64,000 nucleotides of DNA from Calvatia gigantea (GCA_025093985.1 JACAAK010000014.1:310001-374000), one strand, 5' to 3'. Numbered from the stretch's first letter, positions 1 to 12,630 are shown. Translations and numbers: made by a program. The notes: generated by a model not told the origin, from the sequence alone.

Positions 1-3000
1 AGTACGCCTTTGCAAAATCAGTGGGAACGAAAGAAATGAGGAGTTACCGTTTGCACTTACAGCGAGGATAGCTTCCAAGGTCCCATCAAGATAGATATTT
101 GCTGAACTCTTGAATTGCATGAACAGATCGACCAGCTTCGGCATCGCCTTCTTAGCAATTCCAATATACGTTACACGTTTCTGTGGAGTTTGCATCTTGG
201 GATGGGGTTGCACGTCGAAGGCCGCCATGAACGGTAATGTTACGTATTCTGATAGGTCCCTCATGACTAGAGATGGTGACCCGGGAACAGAGAGGTCGAT
301 GCCTGTCAGAGCCTCCATTACAGCAGACTGAAACTGTAGTGAGCCTCTCGAGGGCCGAACATAAGAGTGCTGACGTACTTGTAAAGGTGGTAACGCGTCA
401 ATATCCGGTCTATAATCCGGTGAACCAGAATATGTCAGGACACCTTATGGCATTACTTAGCATTATCAGCGATTAAAGTATTTAAACTCATACCTTTTAG
501 GATTGCCACAAGCCTCGTCAGTTTATCAAGCTCCCATTCCGACCCGCTTAGTGTCCGGCTCGTTGTTCGTGATGCTTGAATCATATCCACAAATGCGACC
601 AAGCTCTCTTGCGTAAACGGTTTCGGCGGCGACCCAGCAGTCATGATCGTTGCTGCTGAAGTAGGAGTTGTAGGTGACCTATTTTGACCACCAGCCCTGT
701 CCACAACTGCCTCGCCTAAAGCACTGGTCGCTTCCCACACCTTGTTCAAAGCCTCCTTCACCTTTCGCCCCTCATCTCCTTCCACAACTGATGCAGCTTT
801 AATCGCTTTCTCCAACGACCTCAACGCCGGTGCGCTTACAGGTCGGTTGTCGTATAGAACCGTATCCTGTACCTGTTCCACAAACACATCCCACGCCTTG
901 ACGAAGGATTCTAACTTGATGATTGCTGAGGTCGAGAAATCCTGGAAAATCGATCCGATGGAATTGAGAGCCAAGATCTTCGAGTCATCCCATGCCTTCT
1001 CTGACACGCCGTCGTCCTCCACATTCTCCAAGTTGCTCGCATGGGCCTTGATCTCTTCGGTCAGGGAATTCAGTAAGGGGAAGGAGACCTTCCATACACA
1101 TTCATCCCACGTCTCCAAGCTCAAAGTAGAGCCATATAACTGTATCGTCCTGAACAAAGTCTGGATTGCTCCATCCCGCACTTCCGGCCTCGCATCTGTG
1201 CCTAAGTTCAACAACTCAAAGAGCAAGAACATCCACAGCTCGCTATACTGCGGCTCCAACTCCGCGTCCTTCCTCTTGGCCTGTATAGCATCTGACACAC
1301 TCCAAAGTAAACTCGTGGCAGCTGTAAGTGCGATATTTGTATCCGCCTGGCGACCAAACTGTCCGAGAGTACTGATACAGAGCCGGAGGTGATCTGGAGA
1401 AAGTGTGGAAACGGAATCACAGACAAGTGTCAAGGACTGGAATGCGATTTTCACTAACGCCGTGTAACTCCTTTCACTGGACATTCCCAACCCAAGGGGT
1501 TTCATCCGAATAGTAGGCGATGGAGGTGTACTTGTCGGAATGGATTCCATGGACCCAGAACGGGCGGGTAGTGGGGGGCGACAAACACTCTCCAACATGT
1601 AAAAGATCGTCTCCCAGCCTGTCACAAGGGAATACACTGATGCCTGAAGTATATGATGCAGGGTTTCAAGACCCATCTTTCGCAGTTCAACGCCTGTACT
1701 CGTATGCGGCGCGGGGATAGTCAGATCAGGTACCACTTGCTGCGCGAGAACACCAAGAACGCGGTTCTGTATTTGGGCTTGCACTTCGCTCGTTGTCGAG
1801 GTGATGTTACGTGGAACAGCGAGGAGGACCTCATCCAAAACGCGAGCAGCCTGGATTCGGATTGGTTGAGGTGCGAGCGGAAGGCGAATGACCGAAAGAA
1901 GGTGCATCGTTATCGTGTCCCAGGCAATGTCCGGCGAACGGTAAATCAAGCGGTGGATGTTGAGCATTGCCACTCCTCCCAACTTCGAGATACCGAAATC
2001 TCCTGACCTCTGTAGCAGATAAACCGTCAGCTTCACGATATGATACTAAGAAAAGTGATGTCATACCAAAGTTTTGGGGATATGAATCCCGCTCACTCTC
2101 CTCCTGTTTGTGACCTCACGAGTTGGAGTGGGGGTCGGCGTCAAGGCACCAGCCTCGTCCAAACTCTCCTCAGATTCAAAAGCACTCAGGCTTGCAGTTT
2201 GCATTCCGATCATCTCCCCACTCAGTCTGCATAACGCATTTACGAAATCCCTAAAAGCCAAGTCCTCCAAGTTCTTTGAAGCGTCGAACAATCGCTGTAT
2301 GCCGAGTTGCATGGTTTCGGGCTCGAGATCCGCGAGCAGAGGATGGCGTCCTGCAGGCGTCATCCCGGAAGTGGTTGATGGGGATCGGCTGTGTGCGACA
2401 CCGGGGGCATTTGGGTTTAGAAGGCTCTTTCTGCTCGGCGTGCCTTGCAAAGCACCTTTATGCGTGAGGACGTAGTCGGCATTTTGCAACACCTCTAACA
2501 CTCCGAACCAACTTTCTCCCAGACTTCCAGCCAAGAAAAGCGCACTAGAGACAAAGATTTTCAAACAAGCAAGGTTACGCTCGGAAAGACCAGGTGGCTG
2601 TGTAGGCGAAGTGAGGCCCACACTATCCGTCAGCTGGATTGTCGCCGAGCGAGGTGTCGGCGGTTCGGCATAGGTATCCAAACTCGACACGACGCGCGTT
2701 GGAACCACGAACTTCGCCAAACTATTGAAAAACGCGTCACGCGGTGTGGCGAGGCCGAGCATACCCGAGACATTTGTCATGGCTTGGTAACTCGCAAGCA
2801 CCTCGACGAATAGTTCATCGGAGAGATTGGTGGTGATGATGAAGGACAAGGCTGCGAGTAAAGCTGGCCATCCACTTTGAATAATATCTCGGACGATGTG
2901 AAGATGTTTCGTGGATGATTCGTCTGGGGAAAGTGCCGATAGATCGAGGGCGGGAGGAGCGCGAATAGCTGCATCACCTGGTGCACGGGGTCGCTGGATC

Positions 3001-4856
3001 ACAATTGTTGTATACAGGGGTCCAGTGAAAGTGGCGAATCCTTCACATAAAGAGACCAGGCATTGCAAGCCTAAGAGGTAGACGTAGCTTTCGGGTATAG
3101 GAGGAGCGTCTGCCTTGTCGAGTTGATCAATGCTAAGAGACGATAAGCGTGATTCGAGGGTAGAGGGACTAGCGCGAACCATTGAAGCTTCATAGATGAC
3201 CCCTGTAAACTAAGTCCCGTACTCGAACCCATCATACCAACTACTCCTGACACTGTGGCACTGGCAGCTGTGGCGACACGTCCGGCCACCCCATCCAAAC
3301 CTGTCGAAACAGTATCATTTGGAACACCAACGCCGAACACTGATTGGTTGACACCCAAAAGAGGAGGTTTTTCTGTTATGAGGCGCTTCAGGGCACTCAC
3401 TAAGGAACTAAAAACCTTGGATCCCAAGTCTTGCCCGTCATAGCGCACCCAAATGTTTCGCATCAACTCGGCATCACTACAGAGGCTTAAAAAAAAGAGA
3501 ACCATGAGAAAACAACCAGAAGAGAATAAGCTAACGAGCATACGCACCCCCGCATAATTTCCATCGCTAAAACCCTCATCCACGGGGGTCTAGGTGGATG
3601 GGAAGATTCAGAGTCGTCATCGGACACGGTTTTGATTAGGTGCATCAAAAATACTTCAACTTCCGTGTATAGCTCCAGCGAGAACTGCTTGAGAAGTAAG
3701 AAGATAACACGTGTGCAGCGGAGCATGAGGGGGAATAGGGGGCGGTCGGATAAAGATTTGAGTAGAAGAGGACATAGGTGGTGTTGAAGCAGGAGAACGA
3801 GTTCGTTGTGCTAAAGAGAATATGTGCGTCAGTCGGGAAACCGGAATGGCGTGATTGAAGGTCCACCTTGCGAAAAACCTCATGGTAATTTGCCAATACA
3901 CTCTCTATTAACTCCAGCGCGAACGTTTTATGAAGGGCCTGAAGGCGCAAAAAATGTGGCCTCTCCCCATTTGCGAGAAGGCAGAGATCCTCAAAGACCG
4001 AGAAAGTGTCATGAGAGGAAGGGCCTAGAGCTTTCGTGCCTCCGTCAGGTAATTGCACGTCGACGAGTAGCTCTGGGCTCAGATCTTCCAGGCGATCTTC
4101 CGCAACCATCTTGTCCACAACAAACATAACCAGTTGGCGCAACGTTGCTGCGGCAGTGGAAGAAACAACGGCAATTCTCGATTCTTGAAGTTTGAAACAG
4201 AGAAGCAGTGCCTACTAACAACATCAGTGACCACCAAGCTTCTCAGATAGAACTCACTTCGCCTAATAATTCCCCGTGGATGTGTGGAAAATTTGGAATG
4301 AGCGACACCAATGTTTGAAGGATTCGCAACTGAATGTCAACTCCCTGCGACATGGCATCACTCATAGTCGCGATGATATGTGGAACTGCGGATTGGGGAA
4401 CGGCTCGAAGAGAGATTAAGCGTTGAAGTGAGCCGAGTGATATCGCGACGACTTTGGCATTCTTGGTCGCACATCCCATAAAGACTGGTCGAAGGAGGTC
4501 CTCGGACTGCGGACCATCTAGCAACGGTTACAAGGAGGAAGAAAGAAAGCCTACTGACACAACACACCTAGCTTATATTGTAAGCGCAAAACATTGTATT
4601 CCGGGATACAACACACCTGTGGCAAGACTTGTGGCTTGCTCGGGTGATGTACGCAAGATCGCCAGCGACCTTTCCGCAGCCTGTACCTTCCTTCAATAAT
4701 ATTTCCTGGGTGGATATGCGGGGCTGACCTCTCGAACTTCGGGATGCTTTCGGCGAGTTTCACTTGCCAGTGACTAGGAAAATGTCAATACTTGATATGG
4801 GTAACCAGTGACAAACCCACTTGGAGCTCGGTTACAAGAAAAGATAATGAGCTCAT
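1..4856 (-). CDS. MON2: MON2-like Golgi/endosomal trafficking protein (3' end outside window)
   Basis: Large multi-exon gene read on the minus strand. The start is an ATG at 4856 opening MSSLSFLVTELQ, followed by a 47-nt intron and then SLASETRRKHPEVRE, the typical start of the DCB domain of Mon2/Sec7-related proteins. Later exons (about 4520-4243, 4142-3830, 3480-3180, 3180-2061, 2036-495, 331-54) give long alpha-helical, HEAT-like sequence. The exon at 331-54 carries the conserved-looking TGIDLSVPGSPSLVMRDLSEY stretch. Mon2 proteins are peripheral Golgi/endosome scaffolds related to large Arf-GEFs but lacking the Sec7 catalytic domain, and none is seen here. They act with Dop1 and a flippase in endosome-to-Golgi recycling. 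The reading frame continues past base 1, so the C-terminus is missing from this window. No lesions were seen. Family assignment is by recognition; the internal exon borders are approximate. Confidence 0.85.
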
Positions 4857-5025
4857 GGTGTTAAGTCACCAACTGTCAGGGCGATAATGTTGATTCAGGT
4901 GCAGACATAAACACGGCCAAATATCATACCATGTATAGCCACCACCAACATTCAATGCCAGTTCAACTCTAAGTAAGTAGTGTAAGTAATGTAAGAACAA
5001 GTCCAAAATACAAATGATTGTATAT

Positions 5026-6329
5026 TTATGACACGGCGACCACCACAGCCTTCAGCTCTTCTTTTGTCAACAAACCCTCCTGAACTTTCTCTGCCTCCGG
5101 GAACAACACCACCACCCTCGTCCTCTGAATCTCCACTCCTTTCTTTCCCCAATACCTCTCCGATTCGTAACTCCACGCATCAGCTCCGCGAATTAGATAC
5201 CCAATACTCTTAATATATTTCCGTACGTTCGCGTCGATTTCTGGACCCCACGACGGGAGCTCTCCGATCCCGTTGAGGAACGTATCAACTCTGCATTTTC
5301 CAAAGTTCTCAAGCCATTGCATCGCAGCAGGTACACCCAATCTGTGTTCAGACATGATGGACGTCACAATATTGTGGAAGGCTATTCCCCGCGCCAACTC
5401 TACGGCATATGAGTGCATATCCTACACAAAGTGCGTGAGCCAATTACCCTCTGGGCCACAAGTGCAAAGTTTGGCACTCACGTTGGTAATACATAGCAGA
5501 TCCATAGCGGCTAGCGTCATTGATTGCATGACCGGGTGGGACAGAACTTCCTCCGGGAGCTCCAAGCCAAATCCTAGCAGAGCGATGGTAGCCTGAGCCC
5601 CAAACGTCTCCCTCCGCAATTGCAGGTAATCCATGACTGGTCGAACACGTTTTGTTTGGCGATCTTCGGCTTCTTGGATCATAGACTTCATGTAGAGGTC
5701 AAAGCCTTCGACGAAGTGATTAATGCAGGCCGAGCCTGGCGTGGTAAGTGCAAGAGCGCGATGCCAAAATCTTTGATGTTGTCGGCATTGGTGACGATCA
5801 TGACGGTTAAACAAAAAGCTTACTCTTGCATGAAAATACCAAGTTTGTCGCCTGGATTCAGCTCTTTGTACGGGTTCCGCAGAACGTCCATGACGCTATC
5901 ACAGACTCGCGTCGCGATCTCGGGCTCCGCAACATCATTGTATTCGTCGATAACAAAGTATGCATTGCCCAAATCGCAACCAACTCGGGTAAAGTCTAGA
6001 GTCAATCACATCAGTTTTTGCTGACTTCCAAGGGAACCCGCCTACCTTTGCTATTCAAGGGAAAGACAAGACATCCGAGAAGACCTAAAAAGGCCAACGT
6101 CAGTAAACAAGAGGACACCACAATATTCAAGTATTCACTTACCGAACAAAGAGGCATCAAACGCCTTTTGGGATTTTTTGTTGAACAGGCGATGGCTATT
6201 GACCCAGGCAGCCGATTCCGCATCCACAGTTCCGAAGTCGGGGTGTAAAAGCCGTCCATACGGCCAGTGCGCCAGGAAGTCAGGCAACAAGAAGGTGAGG
6301 GACCTCTTGTGAGCAAAGTGCTGAACCAT
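5026..6329 (-). CDS. Sesquiterpene synthase (class I terpene cyclase)
   Basis: Five exons on the minus strand, about 350 residues, the normal size for fungal sesquiterpene synthases. The start at 6329 gives MVQHFAHKRSLTFLLPDFLAHWP, matching the usual N-terminal (F/L)xLPDLLAxWPW block. Exon 3 carries the first metal-binding motif as DEYND (D-E-x-x-D). The exon 4/5 junction (intron about 5478-5421) completes the NSE motif as N-D-M-H-S-Y-A-V-E. Near the C-terminus, SYESERYWG holds the conserved RY pair that senses the diphosphate. The enzyme is expected to ionise and cyclise farnesyl diphosphate with Mg2+ in the cytosol. The product cannot be read from sequence; the DE-x-x-D form is common in the mushroom clade that includes protoilludene synthases. 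No P450 lies next to it. A damaged duplicate lies at 8468-8881. All motifs are intact and all five introns are GT-AG, so it is probably functional. Confidence 0.88.
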
Positions 6330-8467
6330 GCTATCTCAGTTGTAAGAGAGTGTACGATGTGAGAACTAGGAGGAGGAAAATAAGAAAACCGAGCTCAGTG
6401 TGAAGACGCCACCAAAGACTCAAGCACATTTTATATTTGTCGTCCAAAGGCATGGGTACACAGCCCTTGTCGCGACTTTTACCTCCAAAAACTCAGCGAA
6501 CCTCTGCCAGTGCGGGTGGGAAACTACATGTATTTTTGCCCGATACCGTCGAAGACTGTATGTCAATCGCCGGCCGCCCTTGAGTGCTGATGCTGTGCGC
6601 CTGACGCGAAAGTTGCTTAAAATAGCATCGATGAACAAGCGGTGACATATTGTGATCATGACATTCCAATGGTTGACGTCCAATCGCGTCCAACGTGGAC
6701 AGGACAGAGCAAAAGTCCCAATCATTAAAGAACCAAAAGGAGCTATTCTTATTGTCACCGAGGTCGGAAACATTGGGGCGCCGATAGCTCGTTGCGGAGG
6801 TAGTATTTGCTTCGGAATACTATGCCAAACGACTCTTCGAGAGCTCAAGATTTGTTTCTTCGAATATTGTGAGATAGAAGTCATCATTACCCACTTGTGC
6901 GGGTCCTCTAAGCGTACCCCTCGAATTGCCCAAGTCCAACATGGATCTCGGGAAAACTAACGCCCAAGCCAACCCAAAACTCCCAAGTGATGGACTACAA
7001 AACACCGGAGCCCGAATCTCACATTCATTGCATTTGACAGTCAAGAGGCTATTCAATACAATCCATAGGTCCCACACATAGCCCTCTTCAATCAGTGTTC
7101 ATGATCAACGTCAACGACTGCCACCCTGGTATGTTCGGAGTCGAGATTCGCCAATTTTCCGAGAAGCACTCCGCGACAATCGAAGTGGCTCTCAGATGTC
7201 AGTGTGCGCTGTTCTTAGACTCCTTCGCAAAGAGGGTGGGAAACGTTTGAAGACCTGTGTTACTCTGATAATCGGTGATATCACGTCGGTGTGACATCAC
7301 TGCGGGAAGGCCGGCTTACTTTGCGATACCGCAAAATCGGATACCCGTTCCCAAAGCATCAACTTAAGGTCTTTCGAGACTTTCCTTGCCTCTCGCGCCG
7401 AATTGCCTCAGGACATCTGAAACGAAGGGAATATTAAATTGATTATCTCTGATTGATGGCAGGCTCGGGGCGTGCCTTGATGCGGTATGTAGACCGGTAC
7501 GGTGTCATTGTGTCATATTATTGTCTTGGAAGTTATACGGAGTTGCTCACCGCTTGAGATGTCCATGTCACTCTGTGCCTCTCTGACTTTTGCCTGTAAA
7601 AATCAAACTCGGACAGAAAGGCGAACAAGGGGAGAGGAGACTACTCTGAAAAAATCTGTGGTGAGTTCAGGGATGGTAGGTGGATGATGGAGTAAGATCT
7701 GCGCCGTGGTGGGAGGGGATGAAAAGCTTGGGTGGGCTTCGACTAGAGGACAGAATCTTAAGCAAAGTTTGGCACAGAGAGAGGGTGGTGGCGCACGGTG
7801 GTTCACATACAGTGAAACAATGCCTCTGTAAAGTAGAGAGTTCATCGTGGGGCCGGTGGTTATGCACCAGTTTGCTCATAAAACAACAGTTAATATATCG
7901 TCCACAACTATGATTGGGCTATGATACAAGCTGGAATTCGTACTCGCGCACCCCGCAATCCCAACCTTAGTTCTCCCTAATACCCTTGTGTTTACCTTCC
8001 CCTCATGCTAGACTCAGCCCTACCCCATTAAATCATACCACTGCCATTCTTCATATCCGTCCAGCATTACATTAAATTCCGCCACTCCCTCGATAGTTAT
8101 AGGCGACACACGGCCTCCGTTATCGCGTTTCATTAGCGGGGCTGACGTGCATCGAACCTTCTAGTGTTCGCACCATCACGATGAATGGTTTGGGATCCAG
8201 CGTATGGTCACTACACGAGAGCGACCAATGGGCAAGCCTCGGCAATGGGAAACCAATGCTTATCTCGCCCGCCAGTGTCAACACCTTCAGCTATACATTT
8301 ATCGTGAGTCGAATTAAAGCATCGTGAATGGTCCGGGATTGCCGTGTGAGGTATGTGGGTGCGGGAGTCATTCTAGAATATCATACATCATCAAAGCCAG
8401 TAGGGAGTAGAGTAAGATAAGTTGTAAGAAAAACTACTACAGGGAGACATGGGCAAATGTAATTCTA
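6330..8467. other. Intergenic; ancestral copy of the terpene-synthase upstream region
   Basis: No gene supported; the open frames here are short and unlike known proteins. Parts of 6400-7650 reappear, diverged, at about 8950-9790, downstream of the pseudogene. For example, the 'cacatagccctcttcaa' stretch near 7075 recurs near 9150, and the 'gaaacgaaggg-atatt' stretch near 7420 recurs near 9668. This places the region inside a local segmental duplication. Confidence 0.6.
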
Positions 8468-9790
8468 GGTGACAGTAATCGTGGTAGCCTTCACCTCCTC
8501 CTTCGACAATAGACCCTCCTGAACCTCCTCTGCCTCCGGGAACAGCGTCACCACCCCTGTTTTCTGAATCTCCACTCCCTTCTTTCCCCAATACCTCTCC
8601 GACTCGTAACTCCATACCCAATACTCTCAACATATTTCCGCACGTTCGCGTCGATTTCTAGGACCCCACGATGGGAACTCTTTGATCCCCTCGAGGAACG
8701 TACCAACTCGGTACCTTCCAAAGTCGTCGAGTCATTCCATTGCAAGCAGGTACGTCCACATTGTGTTCAATGATGGACGTCACAACATTGTGGAAGGCCG
8801 TTCATACGGCCAGTGCGCCAGAAAGTCAGGCACAAAGAAGGTGATAGACTTCTTTTGGGCGAGGACTTGAACCAGGTTATCGGTTACAAATGGGTGTTGT
8901 GATATGAGGACAGGTGGAACTGGAGCTCGTGAAGACACCACCGAAGACTTCAGTAGGTTTTATATGAGCCCAAAGGCATAGGCCCACAGCCTCTCCCGCA
9001 GGTTCCACTTCCAAGGCTCAACGGACAGCGAACTCTATGCCCAACACCGTCGTATCCGGTACGTCAATTGCCAGTCGTCCTTCATTGGTAGCACCATACG
9101 TTTGGTAGGTAGTAGGATCCAGCCTTAATCGATAATCGAGCGTGGATCCTACACATAGCCCTCTTCAACTGACGCCCATAGTCAACATTAAGCCCGCCAC
9201 CTGACATGTTCGGACTAGAAGATTATTGATTTTTCGAGAATCACTCCGCAACAACCTAAGTGGTCACTGTATTGTTATTCTTTAACTCTTTCATGGCGAG
9301 GGTGAGAAACAGTCTAAGGCCTACGGTGCTATCCAAACAATGGGTAGCACACAATGTTGGTATGACATAACTGGAGAAGGGCCTTCATTCTACTTTGTGA
9401 TAATGAGTATTTCTACCCAATTGAACTCGGATGCGCCTTTGTTACAGCAGACCTCTACTGCTCTACACATTTAGGACACTATAGATTTCCGTAAAGCATA
9501 TCTGATGTTATGGAGCTTCCGCCGAAAAGACTGGATATCAGCGGGGCGTCAGCCTCCGGCGAGCATTTGTACTTGCCCATACTCAAGATCTCTGAACACC
9601 CCCCAACTCGGATACACATCTTCAAAGTGTCAGGATATCCCCAGCGCTTAACAACTTAGGCGGATATGAAACGAAGGGGATATTCAACTGATTGTCTCTG
9701 GTTGGTGGCAGGTTGGGAACGTGCCCGGTGTCATCGAGCAGACCGGTCCAGTATCTTGGAAGTTGTCCGTAACGGCTTGACGTACCCTGG
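8391..9790. repeat. Diverged segmental duplicate of 4970-7650
   Basis: The block starts in 3'-flank sequence resembling 4970-5025, runs through the terpene synthase pseudogene, and continues into sequence matching the upstream flank of the intact gene. Matches are interrupted by indels and the copy is shorter than its source, so both copies have been apart for some time. Same orientation, so a tandem duplication is the simplest origin. Confidence 0.7.
8468..8881 (-). pseudogene. Internally deleted terpene synthase pseudogene
   Basis: Fragments of the 5026-6329 gene in the same orientation. Positions 8468-8792 match the last exon (the IDANVRKY and SIGY peptides are still legible, now split between frames), with a gap of about 22 bp around 8612. 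At about 8793 the sequence jumps directly to the start of exon 1 (8795-8881 matches 6252-6330). The catalytic middle, including both metal-binding motifs, is absent. No single frame spans it and it cannot make a cyclase. It is a decayed local duplicate, not a processed copy, because flanking non-coding DNA was duplicated with it. Confidence 0.85.
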
Positions 9791-11097
9791 GCGCCTCCTT
9801 ACACCTTTCTAGATCTTCCTTACGCTTCTTGTCTGAACGACTAGCTAAACTAAACCAACGAAGGACGAGAGAACGGACGGCTGACGCCTACTCTGAGGTC
9901 ATGCATCACATGATGAATTCGGGAATAATTCCTGCAGTCGGGCCGTGAATGGTGGGGCAGGGTTCGAGCCACGGTGGAGGAAAATAAATAAACAAAAACC
10001 TAGACAAGTGTCACTAAGAAGAACCCAAGCCTGCGTGAGGACCTTGGGAGAAAGTGTCTGGTTTTGGGGAATTTCCAGAACTACTACGAGCAGTTGATAA
10101 GACAAGGAACGCCCTGCGTCCACGGGGATTGTGATGCCCACTAAATCCATACCCAGATCTTCCCGTAACGACTAATGCCCTGTCGGGATGGCCTGGCTCT
10201 GCAAGCGTGCTGGGCGGATGATAGGACAAGACATGCATTCAGGAGCCATCGGCATGAATGGGAAGATTTCAATATTCATTGCGATCCCCTCAAAATCCCC
10301 CCGCTACATCATAACCAGCGCTCACCGCACCACTGCTTTCCCCGTCCGAACTCTGCGGTCAAACTTTCGGCTCACCACCTGCATTTCTGCGAGGCAGCGG
10401 TTTTTACCATCAACAATGGTAGCAATGACTGCATCGTCATAATTGTATGCATCGATTGCCGTTATGACACTGGAGAGGGCGCATTGGTAAGAACCTCTCG
10501 TCTTAAGATACCCGGCAAGCTTCAATACCGGAAAGAATACATTAGGGAATGAATGTTACCAACGGCGTCGGTCGTCACATATTCTTTCACAGCGGCGTAT
10601 CTCATTTGCCGTAAGTCTGAGTGTCGACCTCATCAATCGCTTTGTTTCAGCGAAGGCCAATCCACCAGCATCCAATAAGCAACGTACCAGTTGAGGACCC
10701 CCGATACAATTTCAGGGCACTTCCTTTTTTTTTGTGTTATTGAGATCTAGACTTACGTACGTTTGCTAATCGTCAACAGGTGGTATGTATTCCAGACCTT
10801 GCTGCCCTTTCGTGCCCCAACTTTATGCACAGCACATATTTTTTTCTTTTATTTCTTCTTGTCGTTTCATCTGGAGTCGCAGCGCGCCCCTGTTGAGATC
10901 GGTGAACGCAAAGGCAGGTATTTTGTCGAATAAACCCAATACAAGATGGACCAGTAAGTGTCGCTCCTGGCCAGTCACAGGAATCCGAGCCCGCACATGG
11001 CGTTGACGTTGTTTGGCCAAGCGTCCTTTGCCAAACAGCGACTTTATGGTTTCTTTCCTTTCCCATATCAACAACCTTGACCTCGACCTTCGACACA
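9791..11097. other. Intergenic, no gene supported
   Basis: Open frames here are short, without recognisable domains or consistent splice signals. A pyrimidine-rich stretch close to 11040-11090 directly precedes the cyclophilin start and probably belongs to its promoter or 5' UTR. Nothing else was recognised. Confidence 0.5.
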
Positions 11098-12148
11098 ATG
11101 TCGAACATTTCGTCAAGCACACAAAGACCCATTGTCTTTATGGACATCCAGATCGGAGAAACGCCTGCAGGGAGGATGAAGTTTGAGCTGTTCAGTGATA
11201 TCGTACCAAAGTGCCCCCTCTCACCCCAACCCCCTCTGCAAAACATATTGGTAATGTCCGTTTAACAGAACAGCAGAAAACTTTCGTCAACTGTGCACCG
11301 GAGAATTCAGGTTTGTTTGGTATTCTTTATCTCACCTCCTGTTCTAAAAGCGGTTTGTTAAGGGTGAATGCTCGACCGCAGGGCTACAAAAACGCGACTT
11401 TCCACAGGTATAATTCGATTCTATGATTCTGCTGAAACAAGAAGAAGGTCATTTTGACTGATTTTATAGAGTGTACGCCCCCGCCCCTGTCACAATGAAA
11501 TACCTGCCTAAACTCATAATAACTTCGGCTAGCGTCCCTAACTTCATGTGTCAAGGTAATCTCCTCCACACCGATCAACGCTCTAGCTTACGAGAATGCT
11601 CGGACCAAAGGTGGTGACTTTATCAGAGGCGATGGAACTGGTACGTTTTCGATATATGGAGAGAAGTTTCCAGTACGTGCCGATTTTGTCCTTAAAGCGC
11701 TCTCATAATCGTTCACTTCTAGGATGAGAATTTCGTGGAGAAACACTACCGTTCCCGGACTCCTATCGATGGTAAGCACACCCACCTACACCCACCTACT
11801 CCTCCTGATTATCATCCTCTGGTGACTTGCTAGTAAAATATAGGCTAATTCTGGCCCCAACACAAATGGTTGTCAGGTGAGTTTTGGCGCTTGTTTTACT
11901 CAGCCGTGCACTTCCTAAACGCCAAACATAAGTTCTTCGTAACCACTGCAAAATGCGATTTCTTGGATGGAAAACACGTTGTGTTCGGAAGAGTTATCGA
12001 TGGAATGCTGACGTTGCGGAAGATAGAGAACGTTCCAACAGGCCCGAATAATCGGCCGAAGCTTGTAGTTAAGATCATTGGTGTGTCACATTCACATTTT
12101 CTTAACCTCCAGGACTCATTCGTCATCTTAGAATGTGGTGAAATGTAG
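11098..12148 (+). CDS. PPIH: Cyclophilin H-type peptidyl-prolyl isomerase, with microexon and one-base frameshift
   Basis: Start ATG at 11098 ([20 protein letters not shown]). Ten exons fit GT-AG rules: 11098-11210, 11269-11310, 11363-11407, 11470-11472, 11533-11555, 11611-11672, 11723-11771, 11844-11876, 11933-12080, 12132-12148. Conserved blocks appear in order: [56 protein letters not shown], and the terminus [18 protein letters not shown]. That end is characteristic of cyclophilin H, the U4/U6.U5 snRNP-associated isomerase of the spliceosome. The catalytic arginine of FHR is restored only if the 3-nt exon 11470-11472 is used. Exon 11723-11771 has one extra base (a T at 11747) between the KH and PGLLSM codons, which shifts the frame. 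This is either an assembly error or an inactivating mutation. Otherwise every conserved residue is legible. Confidence 0.85.
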
Positions 12149-12224
12149 TTCGATTCCATTTGTCCATCTCCCCATCGTTTCAACCCATGCCATGGCTCCT
12201 GGATTTCGTTGCCACAGTTTGGTG

Positions 12225-12415
12225 AGAATAAGAATCAATTTTCATTGCCAACAACCTTCGCCGAATGTTCCCAGGGGAACATATCGTTACGTTCAAAGCA
12301 TAAACAACAAGTGACGAAAATAACACCTATATCCTACAAAATACAACAATTTCCGGTTTTAGATTCGAGTGGTCGTCCATTTCATAGCGCATCTGCATAA
12401 AAAACATGACTGGGC
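12225..12415. repeat. Repeat shared with 16812-17012
   Basis: The 3' flank of the cyclophilin gene is repeated in the same orientation 4.6 kb downstream, next to the 3' end of the alcohol-oxidase-like gene. Both copies share 'gttcaaagcata', 'atatcctacaa' and 'gtcgtccattt-ata-cgca'-like segments in order, with moderate divergence. It is either a short dispersed element or a local duplication. No coding content was seen. Confidence 0.65.
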
Positions 12416-12545
12416 GGGAGTCCAGGCCGGATATTACCAGGCTATGAACTCTCTAGAAACACCAAAAATAAGCCTAGAAGATATACTCTTTGGCTACACC
12501 TCCCAAGAACTGCCTCCTCTTCACCTACTCATATTTGAACCTTTT

Positions 12546-12630
12546 AAGCAACCACCCCGTGTCACCGCGATGGCTCAGGGCTACTCCATTTGAGCAACCG
12601 CCTCGTGTCACTTCGATAGCTCAAGGCTAC
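12546..12630. repeat. Two-unit tandem repeat, period 46 bp
   Basis: Units at 12546-12584 and 12592-12630 share 'agcaaccNccNcgtgtcac' and the segment ending in 'ggctac' with a few substitutions. Non-coding. Confidence 0.75.

Noticed and set aside
742..1392. Plus-strand 216-codon open frame
   Set aside because: Shadow of the MON2 exon on the minus strand; no family resemblance and no splice context of its own.
9935..9985. tRNA-like 'ggttcgagcc' motif
   Set aside because: Looks like a T-loop, but the flanking bases (gcagg / ccacg) do not form a T-stem and no acceptor or anticodon arm could be built.
10823..11122. Minus-strand frame with GKGRLAKQRQRH, reminiscent of ribosomal protein L39
   Set aside because: Only a few basic residues agree; the conserved RPIPQW and YNAKRRHWRRT blocks are missing on either strand.
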